Shown: in pieces, positions 37,071 through 49,142 of the stretch | Numbering within the stretch: position 1 is the first letter of the stretch | Layout: every line of letters starts with the position of its first letter | NCBI GenBank assembly: GCA_964035545.1 | Contig: OZ037771.1 | Span: 1,860,001-1,924,000 of the forward strand | DNA length: 64,000 nt | DNA from: Bugula neritina | Taxonomy: Eukaryota > Bryozoa > Gymnolaemata > Cheilostomatida > Bugulidae | Direction: 5' to 3' | The notes under the pieces: generated by a model | Databases searched by the model: none | What the model saw: only the letters and a program-made list of their open reading frames with translations | What the model was told of the DNA's origin: nothing | Translations under genes and position numbers: made by a program

Positions 37071-37477
37071 ATTTGTGCCTATAAAATACATAATTTATAA
37101 TAGTGTTGTTTAAGTTCAAAAATCTTCTTCTGAAATTAATCAATTTAAACTAAAAAACTGTTTTTTTTTCAAATTTTCAAGTCTTCTAAACAATTTTTAT
37201 TTATAAACTTATAAGTTGAAATAAATTTTTTAGAACATATAGCTGCAGTTTCTGTTACCCAAAAACTTTTTTGTTTTATACCAGGTGAGATGTTTATTTT
37301 ACCAATCAACCAGGTTTCAATGTTTACAATAATGTCTACTGCCAATTTTAAATATGTGTATTGACTTGAATGAAAAATTACTAATTTTTTGTGGTAAATC
37401 AGAATTTTCTATTTAATTTAAATGCTAGTACAGACTTACTTTCAGTTGTGAAAGTTTTGAAATTTTATGACACCTAC

Positions 37478-37535
37478 CTTGCAGAAAATAGAGATTCTTT
37501 GCTGTCAGTCAGCTGTATATTCAAATTGAGTCCTT
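37478..37535 (-). promoter_or_regulatory. M1-type promoter of the chimeric gene
   Basis: Leader ending TCTGCAAG with donor GTAGGT (37477-37472), and minus-strand GGACTCAATTTGAATATAC as in the M1 promoters. Confidence 0.4.
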
Positions 37536-38321
37536 ATGACTGGAAGAAGCTGAGTATTCTGTAAATTTGTTAAATAACAACCTTCTTGTATCAAAGCTAA
37601 ATATAGAATGATCCCCTGAAAGCTGTTCTCTGTAATTATAGAAAGCTTGCCAGATTTAGCCTGCTTGCAAAAAGCCAGGCAATTACTAAGAAAAGTAAAA
37701 CATAGCTGTGGTGAGCCACCAAATTATAGGCATCAGCTTTGCGTTAAATTTATAAAATCCGCTAACAGATATCCAATCCGTTATGTCCAATAAAATTACA
37801 ACATTAAATAGTTCATTAAAGTATAAGGAATCATTAGGCTGAGGTTGGAATATAATGTACAAATGTTCAAGCTAGTTAATTACCTAAAGCTGAATAATGT
37901 ACAGCTAGGAATCCTCATTGAAAGAATGAGCTTGCAAATATTTGGTTGTATGCTGAAGCAACATGTTTAGTTGAAGGTTTAATGTAATTCAATAAGAAGA
38001 TGATCTCTTAAGGTTAGAGTATTTTACTTTGCATTTTCCTCCGCTATTCATACTTAACTTATGCAAACAGAAATTTCAAAGTTACTCAATAAAATATGTC
38101 AAGCTTCAGCCATATAAAGTTTTTTGTAGCTTTGTTTATTTTTTGTCAGTTTTGTATGACGGGCTCAGAATTATTATCATTGAGTGGGAAAAAGTTGCAG
38201 TACACATAATAGTCATCGAAAGCATTACACAAGCAAATACATGCAGGTAGGTATATTAGGTGTATAATTAACTTTATACATGGAGTTCACATCAGCGATC
38301 AACATTGAGAAATTAAATTAC
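37536..38321. other. Spacer between the chimeric gene and the acyltransferase gene
   Basis: A missing terminal exon of the acyltransferase gene (minus) should fall here or further left. A hydrophobic minus-strand frame near 38255-38130 (with MTIMCTATFSHSMIIIL) is tempting but has no AG acceptor in frame. Nothing else is seen. Confidence 0.4.
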
Positions 38322-39692
38322 CAAAACTGCATGAGTGAAGAAAGGCACATCATGAGCTCCATATGTTATCATCTGTGAAACAGGTTGATGCACTAAATAA
38401 GTGGAGTATGATATATTACTTAGTATAACAAACCCTTTCCATGATAGGAATTTCTCTATCCAGCCTGTAAAATCAAATTGAACATTACCTTATTATTACA
38501 GGTCGATTCTGTTAAAGATTTTAGGGAGCAGCTGTGGTCTAGGGGTTGGATCGCTGGCTGTTAGTAAACTAAAAAGTTATGGGCTTAAACCTCCATAAAG
38601 GCCATTGGTGATGTTATGAAGAGCATCCGGTCATAATTGCTCTTGTACCACATGTGAAACAAATTTTAAAAATCCTTTCTATCGGAGACTCTCACAGTGA
38701 TAGTGGCTATAAGCTTTCGTGAGTTTTATTCTGTTCTAAATCTACTTTAATTTTTAGTTATTTCAATCAGTGAAACTTTGCATACACGCCATATACAGGT
38801 GCCTTTCTAACAATATACCAGAAAAATCTTGTTACTATGCCAACTAAATTAGCATACAATCTTACTCACTCTAGTGCAGTTTAACATGCTGTTAATTTTG
38901 ATAAGGATTGTATACACTCACCTCCCTGTCCATTGCTACAGGATAAGATGATACACCCGAGACCCACTGCCCAAGCTGCACCAGAAAATGTGTTGAACAT
39001 GTTTGATTCAAACAGGGTTGCTCTATGCCAGCCTGAGCTGACAGGAAATGTGCCGAATACTACACTGGGACAGAGCACTCCAGCAACTACCCATAGCAAT
39101 GCATTTATACTCTGCAAATACAAAACTAATCTTTGGGCTTCTATACTGTTTTTGGATAATATTTTGGTTTTTGTTAAAAAGCATTTATAGTTTTGATTTT
39201 AATGAATTACTTTTTTTCGGAAAATAACATTTTGGACAAACTTTTGCAACCAACCCTAGCAAAGTAAGCTACATAAAAGTTTCAGTTTTAGCTTTAGAGA
39301 GGTTTCTCAGTAAAATATTGAACACATACACAATTATACACTTATCCTAGCTGTAATTTAATGATGATCAAAAGGCTTGCAGTGTTTTACTATACCTAAT
39401 CTGGGTATTTGTCTACATAATCGTCATTATAGTCACACAATTTGTCATCATTGGTCACACAATGCTTTAAGTCACAAACAAACTGTAACTTAAAACAATA
39501 TCGGAAATTACAATTTCATGTAATTAATAAGACGCTAAAGTAAATTTCTTTAGTACACTTACTTTTGGTAAGCAGTTCTTTTGCTGACGAAGCTTGAATA
39601 TAAGAAACCCAACTAGAATTCCCACTCCATATGACTTGTATCTCACCCATAGAGAGTGGTAGAAATTCCAACCTATCTTTAGAGCAAATTGG
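38322..39692 (-). CDS. Acyltransferase-3 / nose-resistant-to-fluoxetine type protein, three exons
   Basis: Multi-pass membrane acyltransferase family (nrf-6/NDG-4 type), thought to move acyl groups or lipids; the substrate is unknown. Exons on minus: 39692-39563, 39111-38922, 38464-38322; phases 2, 0 and 1 at entry fit together. The first contains RYKSYGVGILVGFLIFKL, the family's [RY]-x-x-Y-x-x-G-[IL]-L-x-G helix. The second has FNTFSGAAWAVGLGCIILSC then SNGQGG. The third has WIEKFLSWKGFVILSNISY and STYLVHQP, the family's strongest signature (FLSW..F.PLS.LSY..YLVH). Upstream exons with the signal peptide, NRF domain and catalytic His, and the last exon, were not found. It may be a fragment. 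Intron 38465-38921 holds a SINE. Confidence 0.8.
38522..38715 (+). mobile_element. tRNA-derived SINE, best copy
   Basis: Box A-like TGGTCTAGGGGTTGGATCG and box B-like GGGCTTAAACC about 50 bases apart, followed by a body with GGCCATTGGTGATGTTATGA and CATCCGGTCATAATTGCTCT. The same body recurs, on either strand, near 44003, 47700 and 50240. RNA polymerase III promoter boxes point to a SINE of tRNA origin. Confidence 0.75.
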
Positions 39693-41426
39693 CTAAAATT
39701 CATAAATAATATATGAGTAACAACTATAACAGTCTGCCACAAAATAGTTTTATTGTTTATAGACTGAATTGAAGTTTAGATATCTATATTGTAAAAGATT
39801 GTAAAAGATAGCTGCAGATAGGATAATATTGTTTCAGCTATCTCAAAGCAAAATTCTATATATACACACTTCTATGATATATTATATTTTATGATTTATA
39901 TGTTCTTGTCAATTTTCTAGTTTTATTTACTGATATTTCACGTTAAATGGTTGCATCTACACTCTTTTTGACTAAAAGCATGCATTTTATATAAGTGATC
40001 AGGCCTACATCAAAGGGTATACAGCTGTTTTCAACCATGCAGGTCCTCTAATGTTTTCTGTGTTATTTTCAGTACTAAAAAACACGTTGTCTCCTGCACT
40101 TTGACCATAAAAGTAATTTTCAACACTCATTCTTTAGTTTTATTAGGAGTTGTCTTTTATCTAAAATTGCATCATATAAGTATAAAGCTAAGTAAAAGAC
40201 AAACAGACGTTATATTTTCCAGTATTTTACTCAATAATTTAGTATAAGGCAGCCAAATAAAATATTTTTTCAATTGCTAATAGCTTTTTAAATTACCTTC
40301 AGCTACGTAAATATTATAATATAAGCCTTTAACTAAGACTGAAATCTTAACCAGTTTCAAAAGCTTAGAAGGTTGTGATTTTATCATTGTTATAACTTTT
40401 AGAGTTTAAACATAAATATGTTTTCTTTTCTTTGCGAAAAGCATCAAAAAAGCCGGACCAGAACCTTCACAATGTAACAGCGACAGCAGCTTTAGATTGG
40501 CAGCAATTAAAGAGAGCATAGTTTTAAAATACAAGATGATAAATAACACTACTAAGAATCTTGATCTTTTTTTATAAAATATCTTTATTATTATAACATA
40601 TAAGCTAATTTTAGCTATTATTACTATAATGTAGAATATTAGACTAACTAAATTTTCATTTATATCTAAAGCTGGCTGCCGAATGAAAACTATTTGTTTT
40701 GTTCTAGAATGAGGCTACAAAATCTACATACAAGAAAGGTATCCGCATTATCAGAAAGCCAAGTGGTTGCATTTTAAACGTAGCTTGTCTATAGAGCCAT
40801 CCTTGAAAGCATTTGCCACAGATACCGTGACTAAAGACACTGTGACCAAAGACACTGTGACCAAAGATACTGTGACCAAAGACACTGTGACCAAAGACAC
40901 TGTGACCAAAGACACTGTGACCAAAGACACTGTGACCAAAGACACTCTGATTGCAGACACCTGCTACTAAATTGTGAGTTTTATAAGTTACATTAAGTCA
41001 CTGTGATTTGCATTGTATTGAGTTAAAACTTTGATAAAATTAATTTGAGCTTTTTAAGAGATAATTACTCAGTGCTTCTGCACCCAAAGTTTAGTGAAAT
41101 CAAATATAAACATTTACGCGAAATATATAAACTACAAATTGTAAATAGTTACGTAAACTCTAGGCTTTTAAAAACAGTGTTTATGCTATTTTTCTTTCCC
41201 TGTCAAACAAAATTAATTTCTTAATTTTTACTTCCCTATACTCAGCCTTTGGCTCATTGTTTAATAATTTCTGCTATATCTTTGCTATTTTTAAATGTTT
41301 ACACTGTTTTACATCATGCAAGGCGCCAGTTTGGATATAAAACATGCATTTATAAACAATTTCTTAGCATATAAACAATATTTATAATGTATCTGCATTT
41401 CATTTCAACTTAATCAGCTTAACAAG
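39693..41426. other. Spacer upstream of TNF-C
   Basis: Short coding-like pieces at about 40440-40520 (KKPDQNLHNVTATAALDW) and 40711-40800 (NEATKSTYKKGIRIIRK), both after possible acceptors, could be exon remnants but cannot be joined with confidence. The rest is A+T-rich with nothing recognisable. The TNF-C promoter is not located. Confidence 0.35.
40818..40962. repeat. 15-bp minisatellite (GACACTGTGACCAAA)
   Basis: About nine near-perfect copies. Because 15 is a multiple of three it reads open on both strands (TVTKD on plus), which does not make it a gene. Confidence 0.9.
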
Positions 41427-42238
41427 ATGGATGAGCAAAAAGACTTTAGCCCTAGGAAAAGACAGTCTTGGGCTGTTTGCGTTTCTGTCTTTTCTCTACT
41501 GGTAACTCTTTCCGTGGTGTGTGCTGGAGGCGTTTATGTCTACCAAACAGAACAAAGAATTGGTCAACTGGAGAAAGCAAACATTGAGTTTGATGCTTCC
41601 TCGCAAAGGGTGAGATATTGGCGTGGTTTAAATTGAGTACTTTAAGTTTGATGCAACCAATTGGTCTTTATGGTACTCGGAATGACTTGTTAACAACTAG
41701 TATATGAAACAGCATTTAAGGAATCTTATTGCAAACTTTTTTTTCTCTTTAAATTCGTTTTATATAGTTAGAAAAATTACACCGTTGTTAATTTAATACA
41801 GATTTAAATATAAATTGCTTACTGCTGGGTTTTTGAGAGTTAAGGCCAACAAGTCTTCATGCATTTAGTCAGCTTGCTATATATTTTAATGCTTTACATT
41901 AAGTTATTTTATTTTGCTATAAGGTTGCGTGAATTTTTTTCTTCTTGCAGTCAATGCTGTAAGATATTAACACAAATATTTTTTTTTTAAAATTGCAACT
42001 TATGTTTAAAAAAGGAGAATGGAGAGACCAGGCTTAGTCAGAAAGACTCAATTCAGGAACGCATCAAAAGACAAATAGATTTCCATGTAGAAACAGATCA
42101 TGGGGCTCTTGAATATCCTGGTAGGCTAACAATTCCTCCTACACTCTGGCTTACTTTTCTAACTCTGTTGCTGTTTAATATAAACTTGCATAAAATACCT
42201 AGTCAGGAATAAAGGTTATTTTATACACACACACACAG

Positions 42239-42335
<97 letters not shown>

Positions 42336-45004
42336 TTGTATAATAAAATATATATACAGTTCAGATCAAATAGTATCTATATTGCAGGAGTTCCATCAAG
42401 CATGATTGCTCTAATCTATGGAGATACTGCATACCACAGAGAAGTGATGAAGTTAAACGGTAATCCTAAATTCAAACTTTGTTCCATGCAGCTGACCTAC
42501 TATTAATTGTTATTTGTTGTCCACACACCATGTTCCTGGCTACCATAGACCTACCTATAAGATAATAATTTTATAATTATTGTAAAACTTAGGCCTTGGA
42601 ATATTGTGATTAAAATTAATGCATGTGATGTATCACTTAGTCTTCACTGCAATGAATTAACTCAGATTCAAAAGATGTTCTTTTATGGTATTGCCTTCTT
42701 CTAGAATTACATAATCTTTCATTTAGCATACGCAATGGTGAGAAGATGTAGTTTTGCTAATATTTTTCATAATAGTGTGCACATCCTGTTTGCTAAGAAA
42801 TAATATGCAGCAGCACTGCCAAACTCAAATGCTTAACTTTATAATGCATATGGTATTTTTCTCCGTAAAATTTTGCCATATTACAGAGAGTAGGCTGCAG
42901 TTAGAAAGATTGGAGAAAGCAGAATATGATTATGGCTGTCACTCAGTTATGCGTGACAAGTTAACAGAAGAGTATTGGTGCTATACTAATTCTGACACTC
43001 AAAGTGATCGTTTCATGACAGCTCGTAAGTCTAAACTTATATAGTTTACATGGCACATTCATGGTAGGCAAACAAAAGTTTTTTAGGCTTATCTCCTCTT
43101 GCTTTTTTTTTTAATAACGATTTTACAAAAATTCTTTCAAATTGTCATTGCTATAATAAGCATGTTTGTCAGGAGTTACTGTAAAACTTAGTGCTTTAAA
43201 ATTCATGACAAAAAACAATATAGTAATGTCTACTTCAGGCTTATCTCCTCCTGAATTATTTTTGTATTTATCACTAGCAGCATTTTAAATTACATACATT
43301 GCACATTGCACATTTTACCTATACATCACCATATCTCTATGAAAATATAAAAAACTGCTAAATTCAGCCTGGCATTGAGTTATAATATTGTTTGCTCTAA
43401 ATGAAGCCATAGTGAAAATATTTATAACCAGTTTAACATAAGTTGAATAATTTAATTTATCTTTTTATATCTTCAAAGCCTCACATTTATTTTTGAGTGT
43501 GATATATTTTCAATAAAATGATCATAGTAAATGAACTTTAATATGTTTTGCAACTTAATAATTTTATTACAATGTTTTTTAAAACATCAAACTGGAAATA
43601 ATGACTCGGGTCTTGTTATAAACTGCCTCAATTAAGTTTATTATAGCTATAAGCCAGTGATTAAAACTATGTACCCTAATATTTTATGCATACTATTGCT
43701 ATTTTTTATGATTATTTTATAGTTTACAATCATCGATATCCACATTTCAAGATGGCTCCTTGGATGAATACAACAAGTTCATATGAAAATTATAAGTTTA
43801 CCAGCGAAGGAAATCTTCTAATTAAGAAAACAGGGTTGTACATTTTATACGCTAATGTAAGTAACTACAAAATTGTTGTATATATACTTCACTATATATA
43901 ATTAAAAAAACTGATTAAATGCAGCTTTATAGACTGCTGAATAAAACGATAGAAATAAAGAAATTTCTTGAAAAAACTATATCTTTCCTTACCAGCAATT
44001 GCATGGAGCAGTAGTAGGAGCACAAGTCTAGTATAACATGAGTCATGAGTTCAGGTCAAGGCTGTTAATGATGCTAAAAAATTACTTTATCTTAACTGCT
44101 CTTGTGCCTCGCGTCAGTCAAAGCCTTCTAACCAATTTGCTAGCATGATGAGAAACACAGGCTTTAGCTTAAATTTTTTGCTATCAGAGGACTGGGTAAA
44201 TTGTGCAAGCTTCAAATGAGAGATTAGACGAGCTTTAACATGTATTCTGTTGATCAGTTTTATAAGTTATAATATATATTATATAATATTCATTATGTAA
44301 TATTTATTTCATAATAATTATTATGTAATAGTTATTATATAAAATTTATTATATAATATTTATTATGCAATATCTATCATATAATTTTTATAAGATAGTT
44401 TTTATTCTATAGCATTTATTATATAATAATTATTATTTAATATAATATATTATATAATACTTATTGCATAGTATTTATCATTAATTAATTTTATAAATTA
44501 TAATTTTTATTATATAACATTTGTTTACAGGTAATGTTTGCTGATGTTGGACAAGGTGACCGCCCAGGTTATGGCGTGTACAAAACTACCAGTCAAAATG
44601 ATGAACAGTTAATTAGCTTTTGCTTCACATCTGATTTGGGTTATGGCACATCTTGTCAAACCTCACAGGTAAGTCAGAATAATGCCTCTGATCTGAATTA
44701 TTCATATGCAGAACTATTTTGTAAGAAACATTCTACCATTTACTTTGTCAATACTAATTAGTGCGCCAGCTTATTTTTGAATTTTAATATAATAAGCAAG
44801 TTTAAATGTTTTGCCAAATTACAGTGTCTTTCATAGTAGTTGTTAGATTAAATACAATGTTGAGTTGTTTTCTCTTTGTAGCTAGTGAGTTTAACAGCTG
44901 GTGACGAGGTTTACATGAAAATTCAGAGTTATGTATGGATCGAGTTGAAGAAGGAGAATTTCAATCTTGCTCTGATTATGCTGAACAATGAGTCACTGTT
45001 TTAG
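41427..45004 (+). CDS. TNF-C: TNF superfamily ligand, 297 aa, seven exons
   Basis: Exons: 41427-41609, 42015-42120, 42388-42459, 42887-43024, 43723-43856, 44531-44668, 44882-45004; the total of 894 bases closes the frame, with the same phases (0,1,1,1,0,0) as TNF-B. Residues 1-14 cytoplasmic, membrane helix about 15-39, furin site RIKR at 77-80, then the TNF homology domain (MIALIYGD; EYWCY; TGLYILYA; PGYGVYKT; GDEVYMKIQSYVW; final strand FNLALIML). Exon 2 start rests on a weak acceptor (AAAAAAG); starts a few codons later are also possible in frame. Exon 4 is exactly 138 bases as in TNF-A and -B although the protein sequence is very different. The second exon 6 cysteine is kept (TSCQTSQ) but the W is lost. 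AATAAA at 45123-45128. Confidence 0.9.
42224..42332. repeat. (CA)n microsatellite in TNF-C intron 2
   Basis: About 50 CA units with two CG and one AGCA interruption. Confidence 0.95.
44003..44125 (+). mobile_element. Degenerate tRNA-derived SINE in TNF-C intron 5
   Basis: GGAGCAGTAGTAGGAGCACA, a box B-like GAGTTCAGGTCAAGG and the body TTAATGATGCT...TTAACTGCTCTTGTGCC match the copy at 38522. Confidence 0.55.
44265..44520. repeat. A/T-only irregular repeat
   Basis: Dozens of degenerate TATTATATAATATTTATTA copies, almost no G or C, directly before exon 6 of TNF-C. Confidence 0.8.
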
Positions 45005-45306
45005 AGTTGTGACAAACCACAGTTCTGTTTAATTGCTTGCCTACTGTCCTCTTACGTTAAACTATTTTCTTATATACAAGAATATTTGTAATCATCGTTG
45101 TAAATTTTTTTTAAACATATGTAATAAACTTTTTTAAATAATTATCAACTAGTAGCTTGGATTATAAAGTTTATAAATCTTATAGTTGAATAAAAATATA
45201 ATAGCACTATAACTGCAGAACTTGTATCTTCTATTTTATTTAAAAAATAATATCTAATAATAATAAAATATACACATATAGATAAATATTGTAACTACAA
45301 CAATAT

Positions 45307-45526
45307 TCATCTATAAATGGCCATATAATCATAGTTCTCGGATATAATATTAGGAGTTGCCTGTACTACAGCTACTTGTATATCAACTTTAAAAACAGGT
45401 GGGGTGGGGTTGAGTAAAGGCGAGATAAATCCAGGCTGCATGACATTTAGTATAATATTGAAGATTTGTATTATAGCAACAAAGGCAATACATTTGTAGG
45501 TATTAAGTTTCAGTGATATAAGAAGC
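45307..45526 (-). CDS. Possible terminal exon of a membrane protein
   Basis: A minus-strand frame follows a TTTTTAG acceptor (exon from 45526) and runs 73 codons to TGA at 45307. It reads as a hydrophobic helix (CIAFVAIIQIFNIILNV) followed by a polar tail ending ENYDYMAIYR. The helix vaguely recalls multi-pass transporters such as the OST-alpha/TMEM184 group, but I cannot support an assignment, and no upstream exons were found. It may be chance. Confidence 0.25.
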
Positions 45527-45842
45527 CTAAAAATGTGAAACAAAACTTGTTGGAATAAAAATTGGAGAATGTCCAACTTCATAAATAATTCTTTGACATT
45601 GTTTCAATCAGTCTTTCTACCTCAATAGCTTTTGAAAAGGTGTACAATGCAAAAACTATATAGCAAGTTAATGCCAAAGTTTCAACAAGTGCTTAGCCAC
45701 AGTGTCTAGCTGAAATTTCGAGTTGTTGCAGCACCCACCCTCAAATACACTATAAGTTCTGTAGTTACTCTGGCAGATTACAGATTGATGTGATTGGGAT
45801 GTATTGAATAGTAGGATACAACTGTCACACATTAGTATATTT

Positions 45843-45870
45843 GTTGCATGCAAACTTATATCCAGGGTAT
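45843..45870 (+). promoter_or_regulatory. Conserved element upstream of TNF-D
   Basis: TTGCATGCAAACTTATATCC then AGGGTA; the same two half-motifs (GCATGCAAA and ATATCCAGGGTA) occur upstream of TNF-E at 52012-52042, at a similar distance from the ATG. Further down both have AGCTAAGGTA. Confidence 0.4.
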
Positions 45871-45964
45871 GAAAGGAGGCGGGCCATCATTGCAAGCATG
45901 TAGCAAACAATTCATAGCATCAATTCATATCAGCTAAGGTAGGAATATTTTCACTACCTTCAAA

Positions 45965-48900
45965 ATGGAAGACAAACTCAGGCAAAATATTGATGTAACA
46001 GAAGAAAATGATAGAGTAATAACATACAAAGCTGTTCCTAGCTCTTCCGTCATCCTACAGCAAGTGATAATAGGTGTTCTGCTGATTCTTATCGTCATGG
46101 CAACAGCCTGGCATAAAACAAGCATGGAGACACTAGAAGCCAAGGTACAGAGACTGGAAGATATACTGGTCAATGGATGTTTCGATAGTGTAAGTAAAGA
46201 GTCGATGAGTCATTGGTAATTTCAGGAAAGTTGCTGATTCATTAAAGTGTTAGCTTTAATATAAATCATCCTAGAGTAATCTGTATTATCCAAGATGCAA
46301 TAGAGTGAAATTTCCATAAAAGTAAACACATTGTAATACATAGCTGTCTATATATTACATTTTGCAAATAGTGTAGAACTCCAAGGGATGGTGATGCAAT
46401 GATCACGCACTCATTACAATATTTTGTTACAGAAGCATTCCGTGTACTTTCTAAGCAATTTTTCCAATTAAGTTTAAAATGTGCATCAAATAACTTTGAA
46501 ATGATATGAAACATTTCAAGTATATTCTTTTGAATAAGTATATATAAGCATGCATATTTTATTGTCTTACAATGCTTAACTTTTGACGTTTCTATTTTTG
46601 GTGAATTTGCGAAATAAGTTCTCACTATAATGTATTATAATGCAGCATGGAATTGTTGTACTTTTCCTAATGCCAGCTCTGAAAAAGTTTAGTTCCCTTG
46701 ATTTACTTGGTATTGTTATGGTTGTAAAGTTATTATGCTTTTTGAAGTAACAGAAAACATTGCAGCTAGTGATAATAGCAATACATATGGCATAGTCAAT
46801 CAAATTAATCATTCTTTGACATATTGCCAACCACAGAAAAAGTTCCTTGTACAAAATTTCCTAGTAGTCATAATGGTAATTACATTTATAAGCGGGAACA
46901 AATAAGTTACATCTCAATGCTAAAAGTAGATTATTTATTGTGCTAAAAAGTCACGAGAAAGTGAGTACAGTGAGCACAAGGAACCAAAATGCTATTGCTT
47001 TCTAAGTCATAAGCTTAAAATCATTAAGCAAAACTTATAAAACCTATACTAAACAACATGAAGTTAGTTAGGTACTTTAAGCTAACCTTCATGACATTGT
47101 ATACTTTTTCCTTGAACACTTATTATTTTTTCTCTGTTTGCAAAAAATTCAGCTAGATCTTGGTATTTCAGTTTTCAAAGTTACATTTTTTCCTTTTGTC
47201 GTTAATAGCAGAAGAATGGGAAGAAATCGGTGCATTTTGGACTGTCTGCAAAAGAGCACTACAACAAGAAAAGAAGTTTGGGCCTTTTGCAAGACACTCA
47301 CATAAATTATCTTCGTACAGGTGAATCTGACCACATGAGGGATCATCATCACGGTAAGACAACTATGAACAAACACACAAAACGATTTATCACTGCACTA
47401 AAACATTTTCAAAAACTTCTTGGAACTGAGATAGATCACTTTCGTGGTAAAATTTAAGGAAGTTTTGAATGATAAGATTAAAGCAATGTTTAAGTATAAA
47501 GCCACTCAGATTAAGGGGGTGTGACTCAGGGGGTGTGGCTCAGGAGGTGTGGCTCAGGTGGTGTGGCTCAGGAGGTGTGGCTCAAGGGGTGTGGCTCAGG
47601 AGGTGTGGCTCAAGGGAAATAACTAAACTTATTTGAGATGAGTTGTAAATTCCCCCCAACAAGGTTATGTAATCAAAAGAACTGAAAAGTGTTTTGGTTA
47701 AACCGGGCTAATATTTAAATAAGGCACAGGAGCAATTATGACTGGATGCTTTTCCTAACATCACCAGTGGCCTTTGTCTGGGCTTGAACCCATGACTTCG
47801 TGTTTACTAGGCAAATATGCTCTAACTCCTTGACCACGGCTGCTATAACATCAGTTTTCAATAAGTATTTATCACTTCTATTAGGAAGATACAACTACTG
47901 CAAGTATCTCTACTGTTTGTTTCAATAGTCAACAAATAACAGCACTAAAACCTCCTATCTTTTGTTGCTATGACAACCTGAATCACCATAACAACTGTTG
48001 TGTTACTTTGTTTTAGGTTTGAGCGTCAGCAACATTGCCCTGCTTTATGCTGACCCTCTACACATCTCAGATATTAGCAATGCTTCAACAAGTACGTAAA
48101 TATTTACTTTAACATAGATAAATCATAAAGAGAATATGCTATTGGAGGTGCTGATATAGTTTTAAAGTTATATTAGTACATGCATGACCAGAGCTTTCAT
48201 CTCAGGTTATATTGTTTGGCATTGCTTAAAAGTTGCGAAGTAGTAGTAATAGATGTATAGGCTGCATTTTAAATAATTACAATTACAACATTACAGATAT
48301 AATAAAATAATATGTGTGATAAATATAGAACAAAATGGTATAAAATTAAATAACGTTTTACAAGTGCCACTCAGTAATATTATAAGAAAATTTTTTTGAT
48401 ATTTAGCTCTGTAGGCGTATAACTGAAACAAATGCTTTTTGGTGGGCAAGTTTTTCAAGTAAAAAGATATTGTATAATTACTAAAAATTAAAGCTATTTA
48501 TTATTCTAAATGTACTTTTTGCAAATTATTTGTATGATGGAATGTGTACGTTTAATGTTTAAAAGTAAAAAAATCAATAAATGATAAAATATTTTAGCAA
48601 TATAAAAGAGCATAAAAATTGCTTTATATAGATATTATAGGTGCTTTGCTATTGAATAAAAAATGGTTGCCACTCGTCAAGTTTAAAATTATTTCCAAGA
48701 GCTGTTAATTAAAATAAAATCAGGATTTGAGTTATCTAATTGAAATTTTAATAGCAATACTGTTTATAAAACATGTTTAGCAGCTGCAAGCATGAAGATG
48801 CAACCCTCCCCTCAACCAAACAACCCTGACTGTTTCAAGAATGGAAAGGGTAGCATCTGGTGTCGACCTTTGAACCAATATCAAAAGCACAAGTTCAAAA

Positions 48901-49078
48901 TCAAAAGTAAACTACTATTGTTATTTTGATTTTAATCCCAAATGGCACCTATTTTATACACTTTGGAATATTAATATTTCTTATATCAATTATTGTAAGA
49001 TGTTGTTTAAAGCCATAATATATAATATAGATGATTATATAAATTATATATATGTGTGTGTGTGTGTGCGTGTGTGTG

Positions 49079-49142
<64 letters not shown>

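Noticed and set aside
38130-38255. Terminal exon of the acyltransferase gene (minus strand, TATFSHSMIIIL frame)
   Set aside because: An in-frame stop precedes it and no AG acceptor lies between that stop and the hydrophobic part.
40751-40970. TVTKD repeat protein
   Set aside because: A 15-bp minisatellite is open on both strands by its period; no flanking exon supports translation.
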